Assembly: GCF_003012705.1 (NCBI RefSeq)
Contig: NZ_PXYL01000017.1
Span: forward strand, 1-64,000
Direction: 5' to 3'
Origin: Pseudaminobacter soli (ex Li et al. 2025)
GTDB lineage: Bacteria; Pseudomonadota; Alphaproteobacteria; Rhizobiales; Rhizobiaceae
DNA length: 64,000 bases
Position numbers and translations under genes: made by a program. The notes under the pieces are model-generated. The model ran no database searches, had not been told where the DNA came from, and worked only from the letters and a program-made list of their open reading frames with translations. Each line of letters opens with the position of its first letter. Position 1 is the first letter of the stretch. Positions 16,192-24,328 of this stretch are shown here, one piece after another.

Positions 16192-16582
16192 AGCCCCACG
16201 GATCATTGATGCTCAGTTGCCAGACCCGTTCCTGCCGGTCACGAAATAGACGTTGCCGGGTGTGATCGAATTGAGAAGGGCGTCGAATTTCCGCTCCTCA
16301 GAGTTGTCCGTCGTAGAGATCATTCACGGGGCGCCATCGTGAAAGCATTGCCGCCTCTTGGGCGATCTTGTCTGTTTAGAATGCAACGTGCCACGAGGTC
16401 TCTGCCTCTGGATACGCTGATCGCGTTGCTGCGCGCTCCGAGGACTACCGGTGCGAGCAACGCTCGTGTCGCAACATGGCCATCATGACCATCCGTTTCT
16501 AGGCTCAGCTTTGCCGGTTGGCAAAGTCGAACGAATGCAAGTTTCGGGTGGTGACGGTAGCACTCCAAATGGCCAATATGGG

Positions 16583-16720
16583 GTCGTGAACGGAATGGCT
16601 GCTTTCAGATGATTTCGCCCGAAAGCGGACTGACCCGTTTCGGCCCCAAACCTGCCGGGCGGCAACGCGCTCATGTCGGTCATTCCGCCGGCCGCCCCAG
16701 TCCTCCAGAAGCGGACATCG
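16583..16720. repeat. Degenerate bipartite intergenic repeat, copy 1
   Basis: Contains GGCTGCTTTCAG, the block GGCAACGCGCTCATGTCGG and the block AGAAGCGGACATCGC. Related blocks in the same order occur at 24140-24260 and 41905-42140, and partly at 30600-30785 and 37040-37180. Non-coding and degenerate. Confidence 0.45.
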
Positions 16721-16848
16721 CTGGTGCCAGCGCCACGGACGAGGTCCCGCCAGTTGCATGACGTTGATGGCATTTCTCAATAGCGGACCTTGCCCAATCC
16801 GGGACCAATTAGGTCAAGCCGTTCGATGATCGCGGAGATCTGCGAAGT

Positions 16849-16880
16849 CAGGAACGACGCATCAAAGTGCGTCGTTCCTG
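16849..16880. terminator. Perfect 13-bp inverted repeat
   Basis: CAGGAACGACGCA (16849-16861) and TGCGTCGTTCCTG (16868-16880) with a 6-nt loop. It lies 30 bases beyond the end of the GMC remnant on the minus strand and may have been its terminator, though neither side shows a long T run. Confidence 0.45.
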
Positions 16881-16909
16881 CTCATGCGAGAGATCAAATA
16901 GCGGTGACC

Positions 16910-17272
16910 TCATTCTGTGTCCAACAGGATATCGGCCATCCGCTCGCCGATGAAGACGCAGCTCGCCATTGTGGCGCAACTCTATATCTTCGGCATGATC
17001 GAGCCGTCTGCCATCCGCAACCCCTCCATTCCACGCAGCTTTAGTTTGGCATCCACCACGGAAGCGTCGTCCGCACCCATGCGGCACGTGCCGACCTGGT
17101 GGAAGAAGGTCGTCGCGCCGTTGCGCACGAAGTCGGCCTTCGCCTTGTCGTCCAGACCGCGTCCCGGCGCCACCTCGCGCTTCACCCACGGGGCGAGCGC
17201 AGGTGCGTTGCCGATTTGGCGGCAGAGGTCGATGCCTTTCATCAGCGCCGTCACGTCGTCAGGATGGCTGAG
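16910..17272 (-). pseudogene. C-terminal remnant of a GMC oxidoreductase
   Basis: The minus strand reads FLSHPDDVTALMKGIDLC, then FFHQVGTCRMG and GLRMADGSIMPKI, the C-terminal signature of the glucose-methanol-choline oxidoreductase family (catalytic His in HQVGTCRMG). A TAG at 16982-16984 interrupts it before SCATMASCVFIGERMADIL, which completes the family's C-terminus to the natural stop at 16910. The N-terminal FAD domain is gone: the sequence switches abruptly to an IS3 transposase fragment at about 17273. Inactive, and probably once an alcohol or choline dehydrogenase. Confidence 0.8.
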
Positions 17273-17275
17273 GAA

Positions 17276-17999
17276 CCTACTACGAGAACGTTGCCAAACG
17301 CCTGGACGTGGATCGGTTGTCGGTCCGCGCCCGATGGGACTTCAGGGGATATTCCGGGGCAAGCCGATCCGCACGACGATCCCGGACAAAACGGCTCCCA
17401 GCCCGCTCGATCGGGTGAACCGCCAGTTCAAGGCTCCTGCGCCGAACAGGCTCTGGGTTTCGGATTTCACCTATGTGGCCACTTGGCAAGGCTTCGTCTA
17501 TGTGGCCTTCGTCATCGACGCCTTCGCGCGCCGGATTGTCGGCTGGCGGGTGAGCCGGACGGCGCATGCCGGGTTCGTCCTCGATGCCTTGGAACAGGCG
17601 CTTCATGAGCGGCGTCCCGTTCATGGCGGCGGCCTAATTCACCACTCGGACAGGGGCGTTCAATACGTGTCGATCAAGTATTCGGAGCGACTGGCCGAGG
17701 CAGGCATCGAGCCTTCCGTCGGAAGCGTCGGCGACTCTTACGACAACGCCCTCACCGAAACGATCAATGGCCTCTACAAGGCCGAGGTCATCCATCGGCG
17801 CGGCCCATGGCGCAGCTTCGAAGCGGTTGAATTCGCCACCTTGGAATGGGTCGACTGGTTCAACCATCGACGGCTTCTGGAGCCCATCGGCAACATTCCG
17901 CCAGCCGAAGCCGAGGAGCAACATTACGCCATGCTGGACGAGCCAGCCTTGGACGCATAACTTAAACCAACCAGCCTCCGGCAAACCCGGCGCGGTTCA
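17276..17999 (+). pseudogene. 5'-truncated IS3-family transposase (orfB) with right end
   Basis: The frame from about residue MGLQGIFRGKPIRTT to the stop at 17960 is a good IS3-group OrfB core: LWVSDFTYVATW (first Asp), HHSDRGVQY (second Asp) and DNALTETINGLYKAE (Glu). The upstream OrfA and the start of OrfB are missing. Before 17340 the text is scrambled by a frameshift. The downstream sequence ends in a plausible IS right terminus (CCGGCGCGGTTCA to 17999). The left side joins a GMC gene fragment, so a deletion took the front of the element and most of that gene. Confidence 0.8.
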
Positions 18000-18439
18000 A
18001 CGCCTTCGACTTCGGCGGCATTGAGCTGCGGCTCATGTTGATAGCGGGCGAGCCATGGTTCGCTGATGCTGACATCCGCCGCGCCCTCGACGTGGCCAAG
18101 CACGGCAAGCGTCTCAATTACCTTGCCTCGGATGAATTTCAGGTTGTCCGTAAGTGTGGAAAATCCTCACTTAAAGGCAGAGGCCTCACGGTGGTCTCCG
18201 AGAGCGGGTTCTACAAGCTAGTCCTCCGCTCCACCAAGTCCGAGGCCCACAAGTTCCAGGACTGGGTGACCCGCGAAGTCCTCCCCTCCATCCGCAAGAC
18301 GGGCGGCTACCTCCTGAACGAGGAAGCCCGCAAGACCGCTCATGCTGATGACCGGCAAAGCATGCCGCTGCCCGAACTGTTCGCCCAGGTGATGCAGGAA
18401 GCTTACCACGGTGGCTGCTGCACGTGCCTGGGCCGATAA
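18000..18439 (+). pseudogene. Phage antirepressor (BRO-N domain), 5' end lost to IS
   Basis: Directly after the IS terminus the frame reads NAFDFGGIELRLMLIAGEPW, the start of a Bro-N domain, and continues through DIRRALDVAKHGKRL, GLTVVSESGFYKLVLRS and WVTREVLPSIRKTGGYL to about residue 105. These are the conserved Bro-N/antirepressor segments of temperate phages, which counteract the lysogenic repressor. The natural start is missing, removed by the element, and the C-terminal half breaks off after MPLPELFAQVMQEA into unrelated sequence. A second copy of that breakpoint phrase stands at 19186. Confidence 0.75.
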
Positions 18440-18645
18440 GCTGGGAACAGCACACCGGCTGCAAACGCTCCTCCGGAGACAAGCAGTCCCCTCTTCAAAA
18501 AGCCTCGCCGTGTCGTCATATTTGAACTCCTTGCACGATCTGGTGGTTGTGATCTGGCTCCTGACAATCAACGAATGGCCCCGTTTCGGCACGAAGGCAT
18601 GGATAGGATCCTTTGGCCAGCTGCGGCACATGAAAGGCAACTCCC

Positions 18646-19143
18646 ATGAGGGCGTCATCTTTTTTCGGCATCCTGGCTCGGTTCCGCTGGTTTCTGATTG
18701 TCTTTTATGGCGGGCTGGCGCTCTCACTTGTCGGCTTTTCGATCATTTTCCTGCGCAAGCTCGCGTCATTCCTTCTTGACATCCCTTATATGGACGACAT
18801 CGATGCCGTCCTGAGGGCCCTCGGATTGATCGACGCCACGCTGGTGGCGGGCCTCATCGTCATGGTCATGCTGTCTGGCTACGCCAATTTCGTACAGCCC
18901 TCCAACGAGGTTTCCGAGAAAAGCTGGTTCAGCAGCCTGAGTTTCGCCGGTCTGAAAACGAAATTCTCCGGGACCATCGCCGTGATCTCCGCCATCAATC
19001 TGCTCGAAATGTCGCTCGACATCCCCAATCTAAACGTCACCAAGATCTTGTTGTTGTGTGGTGTGCAGATCGTCCTGCTCTTGGTCTTTCTGGCATTCGC
19101 CCTTGCAGAAAAGATGTCGCACGGATCTGATGGCCTCAGTTGA
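18646..19143 (+). CDS. UPF0114 (YqhA-like) inner-membrane protein
   Basis: A 165-residue protein with four hydrophobic segments (about 11-40, 58-82, 100-122, 130-152) and the family hallmark DATLVAGLIVMVMLSGYANF in the second and third. The start is supported by GAAAGG upstream. Function of the family is unknown beyond inner-membrane location. It is intact although it lies between two broken phage antirepressor pieces, so it was either inserted there later or is a cargo gene of the remnant element. Confidence 0.8.
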   Translation: MRASSFFGILARFRWFLIVFYGGLALSLVGFSIIFLRKLASFLLDIPYMDDIDAVLRALGLIDATLVAGLIVMVMLSGYANFVQPSNEVSEKSWFSSLSFAGLKTKFSGTIAVISAINLLEMSLDIPNLNVTKILLLCGVQIVLLLVFLAFALAEKMSHGSDGLS

Positions 19144-19185
19144 CCGCTCCACCCTCGCAAGAACATGATTTGTCCGATTACCGCC

Positions 19186-19233
19186 ATGCCGCTGCCCGAG
19201 GTCTTCGCCCAGACAATCGCCCAGGACTCGTAG
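19186..19233 (+). pseudogene. Second antirepressor breakpoint fragment
   Basis: Sixteen codons reading MPLPEVFAQTIAQDS and a stop. They match MPLPELFAQVMQEA near the broken end of the Bro-N gene at 18360-18405, at DNA level too. Either a duplicated gene tail or the far side of an insertion into the antirepressor gene that brought the UPF0114 gene. Confidence 0.45.
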
Positions 19234-19338
19234 AGCCTCCTCTGGTTGCCTCCTGGCCTCCATGAGGGTGTGCCTCGAAAGAGCCCGAAGCCTCTCCATG
19301 GCCTTCCCTGAGCCGCTGAGATGGGGTTAGTATTCCCC

Positions 19339-19533
19339 ATGGACAGCATCTCGCGATACCACATCACGGTCACCGAGGACGGCCTCTGGAACGTGCTCGA
19401 CAGCTCCACAGGTGGGCCTGTCGAACTCAATCTCGATGGCAACTTCGTGCTGCTCTACAGGCTTCCCGAGGGGGACGCCAAGGCGTTGTCCAAGTGGCTC
19501 AACGGCCTGGATCGCACCTACAATCCCCGCTGA
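19339..19533 (+). CDS. Small phage-type hypothetical protein
   Basis: A 64-residue protein starting MDSISRYHITVTEDGLW, or six codons earlier at 19321. It is acidic, compact and beta-rich in appearance (HITVTEDGLWNVLDSSTGG, NFVLLYRLPEGD), without signal peptide or TM helix. It stands between two antirepressor-type remnants, so it is probably a leftover early gene of a prophage. No family recognised. Confidence 0.5.
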   Translation: MDSISRYHITVTEDGLWNVLDSSTGGPVELNLDGNFVLLYRLPEGDAKALSKWLNGLDRTYNPR

Positions 19534-19602
19534 GGGGCCGGGCTATTTTTCAGCAAGATTCCGAGGCGGCAATCGACTAAACGGCAACGCGCGAGTCCCT
19601 CC

Positions 19603-20055
19603 GTGGCCCCCGCTTTGATTACCAACAGCGTCCAGTCGCACCGCCGTTTCCCTTCCGCTCTTACCACCCTCGTCCCCATCGTCACCACCAAGGACGGACA
19701 GGTCTTCGCCAACAGCCCGGTCGTGGCCGAGTTCTTCGGCAAGAACCACCGCGACGTTATTCGGTCGATTGACGAACTCATCGAGCAGGGTGTGCGCAGT
19801 TTTGCGCAGGCCCCCTATCTGCACCCGCAGAACGGCCAAGCCTACGGTGCCTTCGACATGACGCGGGACGGCTTCACGCTCCTCGCCATGGGCCGATGCT
19901 CTCACGGCTGCCATGACCGAGGCTGCACGGGAGTGGCTGAAACGCTGATCTCATGCAACAGCCCGACAGTGAGTGTGGGCACCTCGCTGGCGGCTCGGAT
20001 CAACTCGGAGATGAAGGCAGCAGGTGTCGCGGCGCCACCGTTTTCCCCGACATGA
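19603..20055 (+). pseudogene. Phage Rha-family regulator, C-terminus frameshifted
   Basis: From about residue 22 the frame reads LVPIVTTKDGQVFANSPVVA, FFGKNHRDVIRSIDEL and YGAFDMTRDGFTLLAMG, the full N-terminal Rha (pRha) domain of phage regulatory proteins. After LLAMG the family would continue FTG..A, but here the frame changes; AMTEAAREWLKR appears in another frame. The last 50 residues are thus not native. Rha-type proteins interfere with phage growth in some host backgrounds. Here it marks, with the Bro-N remnant, a decayed prophage at 18.0-20.1 kb. Confidence 0.7.
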
Positions 20056-20112
20056 TCTGCATTTGGTTCTGAGATAATTTGACGACGTTAACGGTAGCCA
20101 TCTTCGCCCATG

Positions 20113-20148
20113 TAGCCCGTCTCGTCCCCCAACGAGGCGGGCTATTTC
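20113..20148 (+). terminator. Terminator after the phage remnant
   Basis: TAGCCCGTCTCGT (20113-20125) pairs with ACGAGGCGGGCTA (20132-20144) over 13 bp with one T.G pair, followed by TTTC. Plus-strand orientation, downstream of the Rha remnant. Confidence 0.7.
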
Positions 20149-20342
20149 ATTGTGGCGAGACCGAAAGCTCACTCGATAGATTGCATCTGTGCGCACTACT
20201 TTCATTGAATTGCCACTCGGCCTCCGCGTTGGGGAATTTACTTTGATATGCCACTGTTTAACCTGACATGACGGGAAGTTCATTTGACGGTAATTTCTCT
20301 GCTTGGTCTGCGAGAGTTGGACCGTCCTCTCCAAAGGAAAAG

Positions 20343-20372
20343 GCCCGTTCCGGTTCGCTGGAGCGGGCTTTT
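20343..20372 (+). terminator. Terminator hairpin
   Basis: GCCCGTTCC (20343-20351), loop GGTTCGCT, GGAGCGGGC (20360-20368), then TTTTG. Plus-strand orientation although the only nearby plus-strand gene ended 290 bases earlier. Nothing else was seen between 20149 and 20460. Confidence 0.6.
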
Positions 20373-20460
20373 GTCATTTCAAGCTCTCGGTGACGAAGCC
20401 AATTCGAGAACATATTCACAGTGTGTGCACTGCCGTGTGGTCAAAGAGACCGTGGATTGC

Positions 20461-21387
20461 TTACGGGCTGTTGTTCGCTGCGCCGCTGAGAATGTCCCTA
20501 GCTGGTTCGTTCGTCTGGCGCATGTGCCGGTGGATGCTCAACTGCGTAAGGACACCGGGGCGTTCGAAACCGCCTGCTGCGAACCAGGCGTCGGTGCTCT
20601 TGGCGGCCCACTCGATCAACTCGCTCGTGTGGGAGAAGTCATAGGGTGATCCGACGAGCGGGCAAAGCGGCGGAACCACAAAGAAGTCGATGCTGTCATC
20701 GAGAGCTTCCAGTTCCGCCACCAATTGCCGCGTGATCAGCAAGGTTAGCGCATGCAGCGCGCTGGCGACCGCTCCCACCGGCGGCTTGTCGAGTGCGCAG
20801 GCGTATCCGGTGGGCAGGACGATCAGCCGCCGCGCGCCACGCGCGACCGCCACCTTGACCGGCGTGTTGCTCGATACGGCGCCGTCGGCAAGATAGAGGT
20901 TGTTGAAACGGACCGGTGCGAAAGCTGCCGGTATTGCGGCGCTTGCTATGATCGCCTGCGCGGCCGGCCCCGCCGACAGCACGACACAGCCGCCCGTTAG
21001 AACATCGGTCGTGACGATATGCACCGGGATTTTCGCTTCCTCCAGATTGCGATAAGCGAGGTTCCGCTCGACGAGCCGGCGCAATGCATCGGACGTGACG
21101 AGGAAATCCCGCCGGTACAGGAATCCGACCGTCGTCCTCAACCGCAGAGGAAACACATCGCGCCGCCGCAAGCCGCGCCAGATGGTCTCCAGCCGCCGAA
21201 CGCCTTCGATCGTGGGGTCGCCGGCATAATAGGCTCCGTTCAGCGCGCCGACACTCGAGCCGACGACCATGTCGGCGACGATGCCGCGGCTGGCGAGTGA
21301 ACGCAGCATGCCAACCTGAATGGCGCCGAAGCTGCCGCCGCCGGCAAGGACAAACGCGGTTTTGGGTGGTGCAACATCGCTGGACAC
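20461..21387 (-). CDS. Patatin-like phospholipase
   Basis: A 308-residue protein. The start is taken at the GTG at 21387 (VSSDVAPPKTAFVLAGGG), which has TTGGGAG upstream. A longer frame to 21444 would run through a perfect hairpin. The oxyanion loop GGGSFGAIQVG (near 15-25), the nucleophile elbow VVGSSVGALNGAYY (GxSxG, near 43) and the catalytic DGA dyad Asp in YLADGAVSSNTP (near 170) are all present. Ser-Asp lipid acyl hydrolase. The C-terminal region (PLVGSPYDFSHTSELIEWA) is typical of the family. Last gene of the 23.1-20.5 kb minus-strand set, separated from the cupredoxin gene by a hairpin that may lower its expression. Confidence 0.9.
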   Translation of the reverse strand: MSSDVAPPKTAFVLAGGGSFGAIQVGMLRSLASRGIVADMVVGSSVGALNGAYYAGDPTIEGVRRLETIWRGLRRRDVFPLRLRTTVGFLYRRDFLVTSDALRRLVERNLAYRNLEEAKIPVHIVTTDVLTGGCVVLSAGPAAQAIIASAAIPAAFAPVRFNNLYLADGAVSSNTPVKVAVARGARRLIVLPTGYACALDKPPVGAVASALHALTLLITRQLVAELEALDDSIDFFVVPPLCPLVGSPYDFSHTSELIEWAAKSTDAWFAAGGFERPGVLTQLSIHRHMRQTNEPARDILSGAANNSP

Positions 21388-21405
21388 GGACGCGACTCCC
21401 AAATT

Positions 21406-21437
21406 GCAGGATCGCGGCTCACCCGCCGCGATCCTGC
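21406..21437 (-). terminator. Perfect 13-bp hairpin between cupredoxin and patatin genes
   Basis: GCAGGATCGCGGC and GCCGCGATCCTGC enclose a 6-nt loop. On the minus strand it is followed by AATTTGGG, so the T run is weak. It probably attenuates or protects the transcript, not stop it fully, since the patatin start lies only 19 bases beyond. Confidence 0.55.
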
Positions 21438-21452
21438 GTTGCAAACCGGCGG

Positions 21453-21773
21453 CTACGGCGCAGTCACGGTGATGCGACCCTTCATGTTGGGGTGGAAGCG
21501 GCAGTAATAGTCAACCGCGTTTGCCGTCCCCAGGACCATGCTTGCCGTCTTTTTCGCCGGGATCATCACGTCCCAGCCGCCCTCTACCGTGGCGGTATGA
21601 GCCAGGATATCCTTGTTGACCCATTCGATGGTGTCACCGACCTTCACTTTGATGTCTGCCGGCGAAAACGCCATTTTTTCGATCGTGACCTGTATGGTTT
21701 CCGCCTGGGCCGGCAACGCACCCAGGCTCAACGCCAGCGCAACAGTGCGCCGCAGATGCCGCTTCGATAACAT
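21453..21773 (-). CDS. Secreted cupredoxin (plastocyanin/amicyanin-like)
   Basis: A 106-residue protein from the ATG at 21773 (MLSKRHLRR). A signal peptide ends near ALPAQAE. The mature domain has the blue-copper order: KMAFSPADIKVKVGDTIEWVN, the first His ligand in AHTATVEG, and the C-terminal ligand loop YYCRFHPNMKG, with Cys, His and Met correctly spaced. Periplasmic one-electron copper carrier of the type found with methylamine or pseudoazurin-like proteins. It follows the DUF4142 gene by 10 bases in an operon with an ECF sigma factor, which suggests a stress-induced envelope function. Confidence 0.85.
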   Translation of the reverse strand: MLSKRHLRRTVALALSLGALPAQAETIQVTIEKMAFSPADIKVKVGDTIEWVNKDILAHTATVEGGWDVMIPAKKTASMVLGTANAVDYYCRFHPNMKGRITVTAP

Positions 21774-21783
21774 GGCCCGATCC

Positions 21784-22308
21784 TCACTTGAGTTCAGCGG
21801 CGACGTGCTCCGCATGCTGCTGGTGGCCCTGGAATACCTTCAGGCCGGTTTCGAGCAGGCTCTTCAGTTCAGCGTTGCTCGCCGACGGGATCAGCAAGTT
21901 TTCGAGCGCGCCGTTCACCTGCTTGTGGTAGGCCACCTCGTTTTCGACATAGGCCTTGTCGAAAGCCGCACCATCCAGCTTGGCGAGTTTGTCGCGCTCC
22001 CTGGCGGCGGCCTTGGTCAATGCCTTGCTGGTGTCATTGTCTTGGGGAGTGACCTTGAGCTTCTTGACCAAAGCAAGCGCCTGCGCGTTCACGGCTTCGT
22101 GGTCGCGCACCATGTCCTTGGCAAAAGCCACAACATCCTTGTTCTTGGATTTCGCGATGGCCTGCTTCGCCGCCTCGACGTCAATCACGCCCGCGGTATA
22201 GGCGATGTGGGCGATCTGCGGATCGCTGGGCTTGTCGGCGGCCTGGGCCAAAGGCGCGGCGCCGAGCAGACAAAGCGCGGCCAAAGCCGCAATCGGACGC
22301 ATAAGCAT
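21784..22308 (-). CDS. DUF4142 secreted helical protein
   Basis: A 174-residue protein with a signal peptide (cleavage after AQA near 23) and the DUF4142 core: FAKDMVRDHEAVNAQALAL, the His-bearing helix AYHKQVNGALENLLIP and the C-terminal VFQGHQQHAEHVAAEL. The family is a ferritin-like four-helix bundle of unknown function, common in rhizobia and often under extracytoplasmic sigma factors, as its place just behind one suggests here. GGAGG lies upstream of the start. Confidence 0.85.
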   Translation of the reverse strand: MLMRPIAALAALCLLGAAPLAQAADKPSDPQIAHIAYTAGVIDVEAAKQAIAKSKNKDVVAFAKDMVRDHEAVNAQALALVKKLKVTPQDNDTSKALTKAAARERDKLAKLDGAAFDKAYVENEVAYHKQVNGALENLLIPSASNAELKSLLETGLKVFQGHQQHAEHVAAELK

Positions 22309-22402
22309 GAGAACCTCCTTCTCCCGGGCGCGCGGAGCGGCACCGGCAATATTCAGTTGACGACCATTGGATGCGGCGTGGCGGGAAACGTTCCCGGAAA
22401 AA

Positions 22403-23098
22403 TCAATCCGGCAAGGCGAGCCGCTTCATCACCGCCGCGGTCAGGCGTTCGCAGCGCCGGCCCGCGAACGGGAACGCGTCCAGCAGCACGGGACCGATCT
22501 GCGCGTCCAACTCCTTGCGCACGAGCGCGCGGGCGCGATGCAGCCGGGTCTTGACAGTCTCGGGGCGCACATCGAGCAGTTCCGAGGTCTCTTCGATGCT
22601 CAGGCCTTCGATCACCCGAGCGATGAAGACGGTCCGGTACTGATCGGGGAGGTTGTCGGTCGCCCGTTCGACAAGTTGCAGGATCTGCCGCTGCGCCATC
22701 GTCCGCTCCGGATCGTCTAAGCCTGTGTTGAGGGGGAACTGGATGACCTGGGCTTCGGCCGCCCGATTGCCGGATCTTGCGAATAGCGCCGCGCGCTGCC
22801 TCTTGCGCAGGCGTCCGAGCGCCTCGTTGATCACGATACGGGAAAGCCATGTCGCAAGCGTGGACTGGCCGCGGAAACTCCCAAGGTGAGCAAAGGCGCG
22901 GACATAGGCTTCCTGAACGATGTCCTCGGCTTCGCTGTTGTTGGGAATGACGCCCCGGGCGATCCGGTAGAGCCTCTGGTTGTACCTCTGCATGATCGTG
23001 CGAAATGCGCGGCCGTCGTGCGCGAGTGCCCGGCGCACCAGTTCCATATCATCGACGGCGGCGACGATTGCGATCGCGTCTCTTCGAACATGCGACAT
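22403..23098 (-). CDS. ECF-type RNA polymerase sigma factor
   Basis: A 231-residue protein. The start at 23098 (MSHVRRDAIAIVAAVDD) has AAGGAGATTTCTC upstream, while the in-frame extension to 23260 has none. Region 2 with RLYRIARGVIPNNSEAEDIVQEAYVRAF and the core-binding/-10 helix FRGQSTLATWLSRIVIN, a Gln/Ala-rich linker, and region 4 with LPDQYRTVFIARVIEGLSIEETSELLDVRPETVKTRLHRAR are complete. It directs polymerase to extracytoplasmic-stress promoters, probably including its own and the DUF4142-cupredoxin genes downstream. No anti-sigma factor gene is adjacent, which is unusual for this class. Confidence 0.92.
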   Translation of the reverse strand: MSHVRRDAIAIVAAVDDMELVRRALAHDGRAFRTIMQRYNQRLYRIARGVIPNNSEAEDIVQEAYVRAFAHLGSFRGQSTLATWLSRIVINEALGRLRKRQRAALFARSGNRAAEAQVIQFPLNTGLDDPERTMAQRQILQLVERATDNLPDQYRTVFIARVIEGLSIEETSELLDVRPETVKTRLHRARALVRKELDAQIGPVLLDAFPFAGRRCERLTAAVMKRLALPD

Positions 23099-23156
23099 GA
23101 GAAATCTCCTTACGCTGCAATAGATGGGGCTCGACAAGAAAGGTTCCCGAAACTCG

Positions 23157-23822
23157 TCACAGATCGATCGAGGCCAGGAATTCGCGCCTGAGATCGACGT
23201 CCGTCTCAAAGACGCCCAGCATGCGTTTGGTGACCATATGTGTGCCGTGGGCATGGACACCGCGCGAGTTCATGCAACTATGCTCGGCCACGAGCACGAC
23301 GGCCACCCCGCCCGGCTGCAGGGCATCCTCGATGGCGCGGGCGATATCGTCCGTCAGCCGTTCCTGTATCTGCAGGCGACGGGCGCAGGCTTCGACGACC
23401 CGGGCCAATTTGGAAATGCCCACCACCCGGTTGACGGGCATGTAGGCGATATGCGCCTTGCCGCGGATCGCCGCCATATGGTGCTCGCAGAATGAGTGGA
23501 ACGGAAGGTCGTGCAGTTCGACCGTCTGATCATAGTCGCCGATCTCATCGAAGGTCCGCTCGAGCAGCGCGACCGGGTCCTGATCGTAGCCGCCGAACCA
23601 TTCTTCATAGGCGCGCACTACGCGGGCGGGCGTATCCAGAAGACCTGGCCGGGCCGGATCGTCACCGGCCCAGCAGATCAGCGTCCTCACCGCGGCTTCC
23701 GCATCGATGCGTGTCGGCCGGATGGGGCCGAGCGGTGGCTTGCGGCTTCCCACTGAATTTCGCCTGGCGGTGGCCGGCACGCTCTCTTCGGTTTCGTCCA
23801 GCAAGTGCGAATGCAGGTCCAT
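23157..23822 (-). CDS. folE: GTP cyclohydrolase I
   Basis: A 221-residue enzyme converting GTP to dihydroneopterin triphosphate, the first step of folate and tetrahydrobiopterin synthesis. The zinc and catalytic motif FHSFCEHHMAAI (near residue 108) and the second zinc Cys region AEHSCMNSRGVH (near 180) are both present. The latter is usually CMxMRG, so the Asn-Ser is a small variation. The first 40 residues are variable, as usual. Probably a second folE copy under the adjacent ECF sigma factor, since it lies outside a folate operon and in line with the sigma gene, 58 bases upstream of it. Confidence 0.92.
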   Translation of the reverse strand: MDLHSHLLDETEESVPATARRNSVGSRKPPLGPIRPTRIDAEAAVRTLICWAGDDPARPGLLDTPARVVRAYEEWFGGYDQDPVALLERTFDEIGDYDQTVELHDLPFHSFCEHHMAAIRGKAHIAYMPVNRVVGISKLARVVEACARRLQIQERLTDDIARAIEDALQPGGVAVVLVAEHSCMNSRGVHAHGTHMVTKRMLGVFETDVDLRREFLASIDL

Positions 23823-24139
23823 CGGTCGCTCCCGTTTTCGACGCTTTCACCCATTGGATGCGTCCGGCGAGAATTGGTTCCACAGGTAGCGCGTCGCTCC
23901 TGTGAAATTGGGCTGCCATTCCTGGTTATGCGATGTCCTTCGCTTGGCGGTGCTGACAGAAATGGCTGCTTCCAAACAGGTTGAAGACAGACACAGCGAG
24001 CTAGGCCGCTACAATGGCTTATGGCGCGAGCCCGGTCGTATGCCGAAGGTCCGGTTCGGCGACGCGGCGCGAAGGTCAGCATCTAGCGCGACCAAGCCGT
24101 TCCGGAATCGGAAGTCATGACCCGAAACCGACTTGCGTC

Positions 24140-24260
24140 TGCCAGGAAGTTGAACGGCAGCGTTGCGCCCCATGTCGGCCGTAGAGATCAGCATTGCTGC
24201 TGCCTGAATGCTGACATTGCCGGCGATCACGCTGGAGGTCGCGGTTACGCCACAAACGGG
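24140..24260. repeat. Degenerate bipartite intergenic repeat, copy 2
   Basis: Blocks GGCAGCGTTGCGCCCC with ATGTCGGCCG, then GCCTGAATGCTGACATTGCC and GCTGGAGGTCGCGGTTACGC. Same order as the copies at 16583 and 41905. The rest of 23823-24300 shows no gene. Confidence 0.5.
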
Positions 24261-24328
24261 CGTTCTAGAGCGACGCGGTAGACGCCCGACGCAAGCCCAT
24301 CTTCATGTCGGACCGTCTGCACAGGAAC

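Larger units (their letters stand above)
16192..16909. other. Gene-free stretch with a degenerate repeat
   Basis: No supportable gene in about 720 bases. It contains copy 1 of the degenerate bipartite intergenic repeat (16583-16720, with GGCAACGCGCTCATGTCGG and AGAAGCGGACATCGCTGG), and a perfect 13-bp inverted repeat at 16849-16880. Confidence 0.5.
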
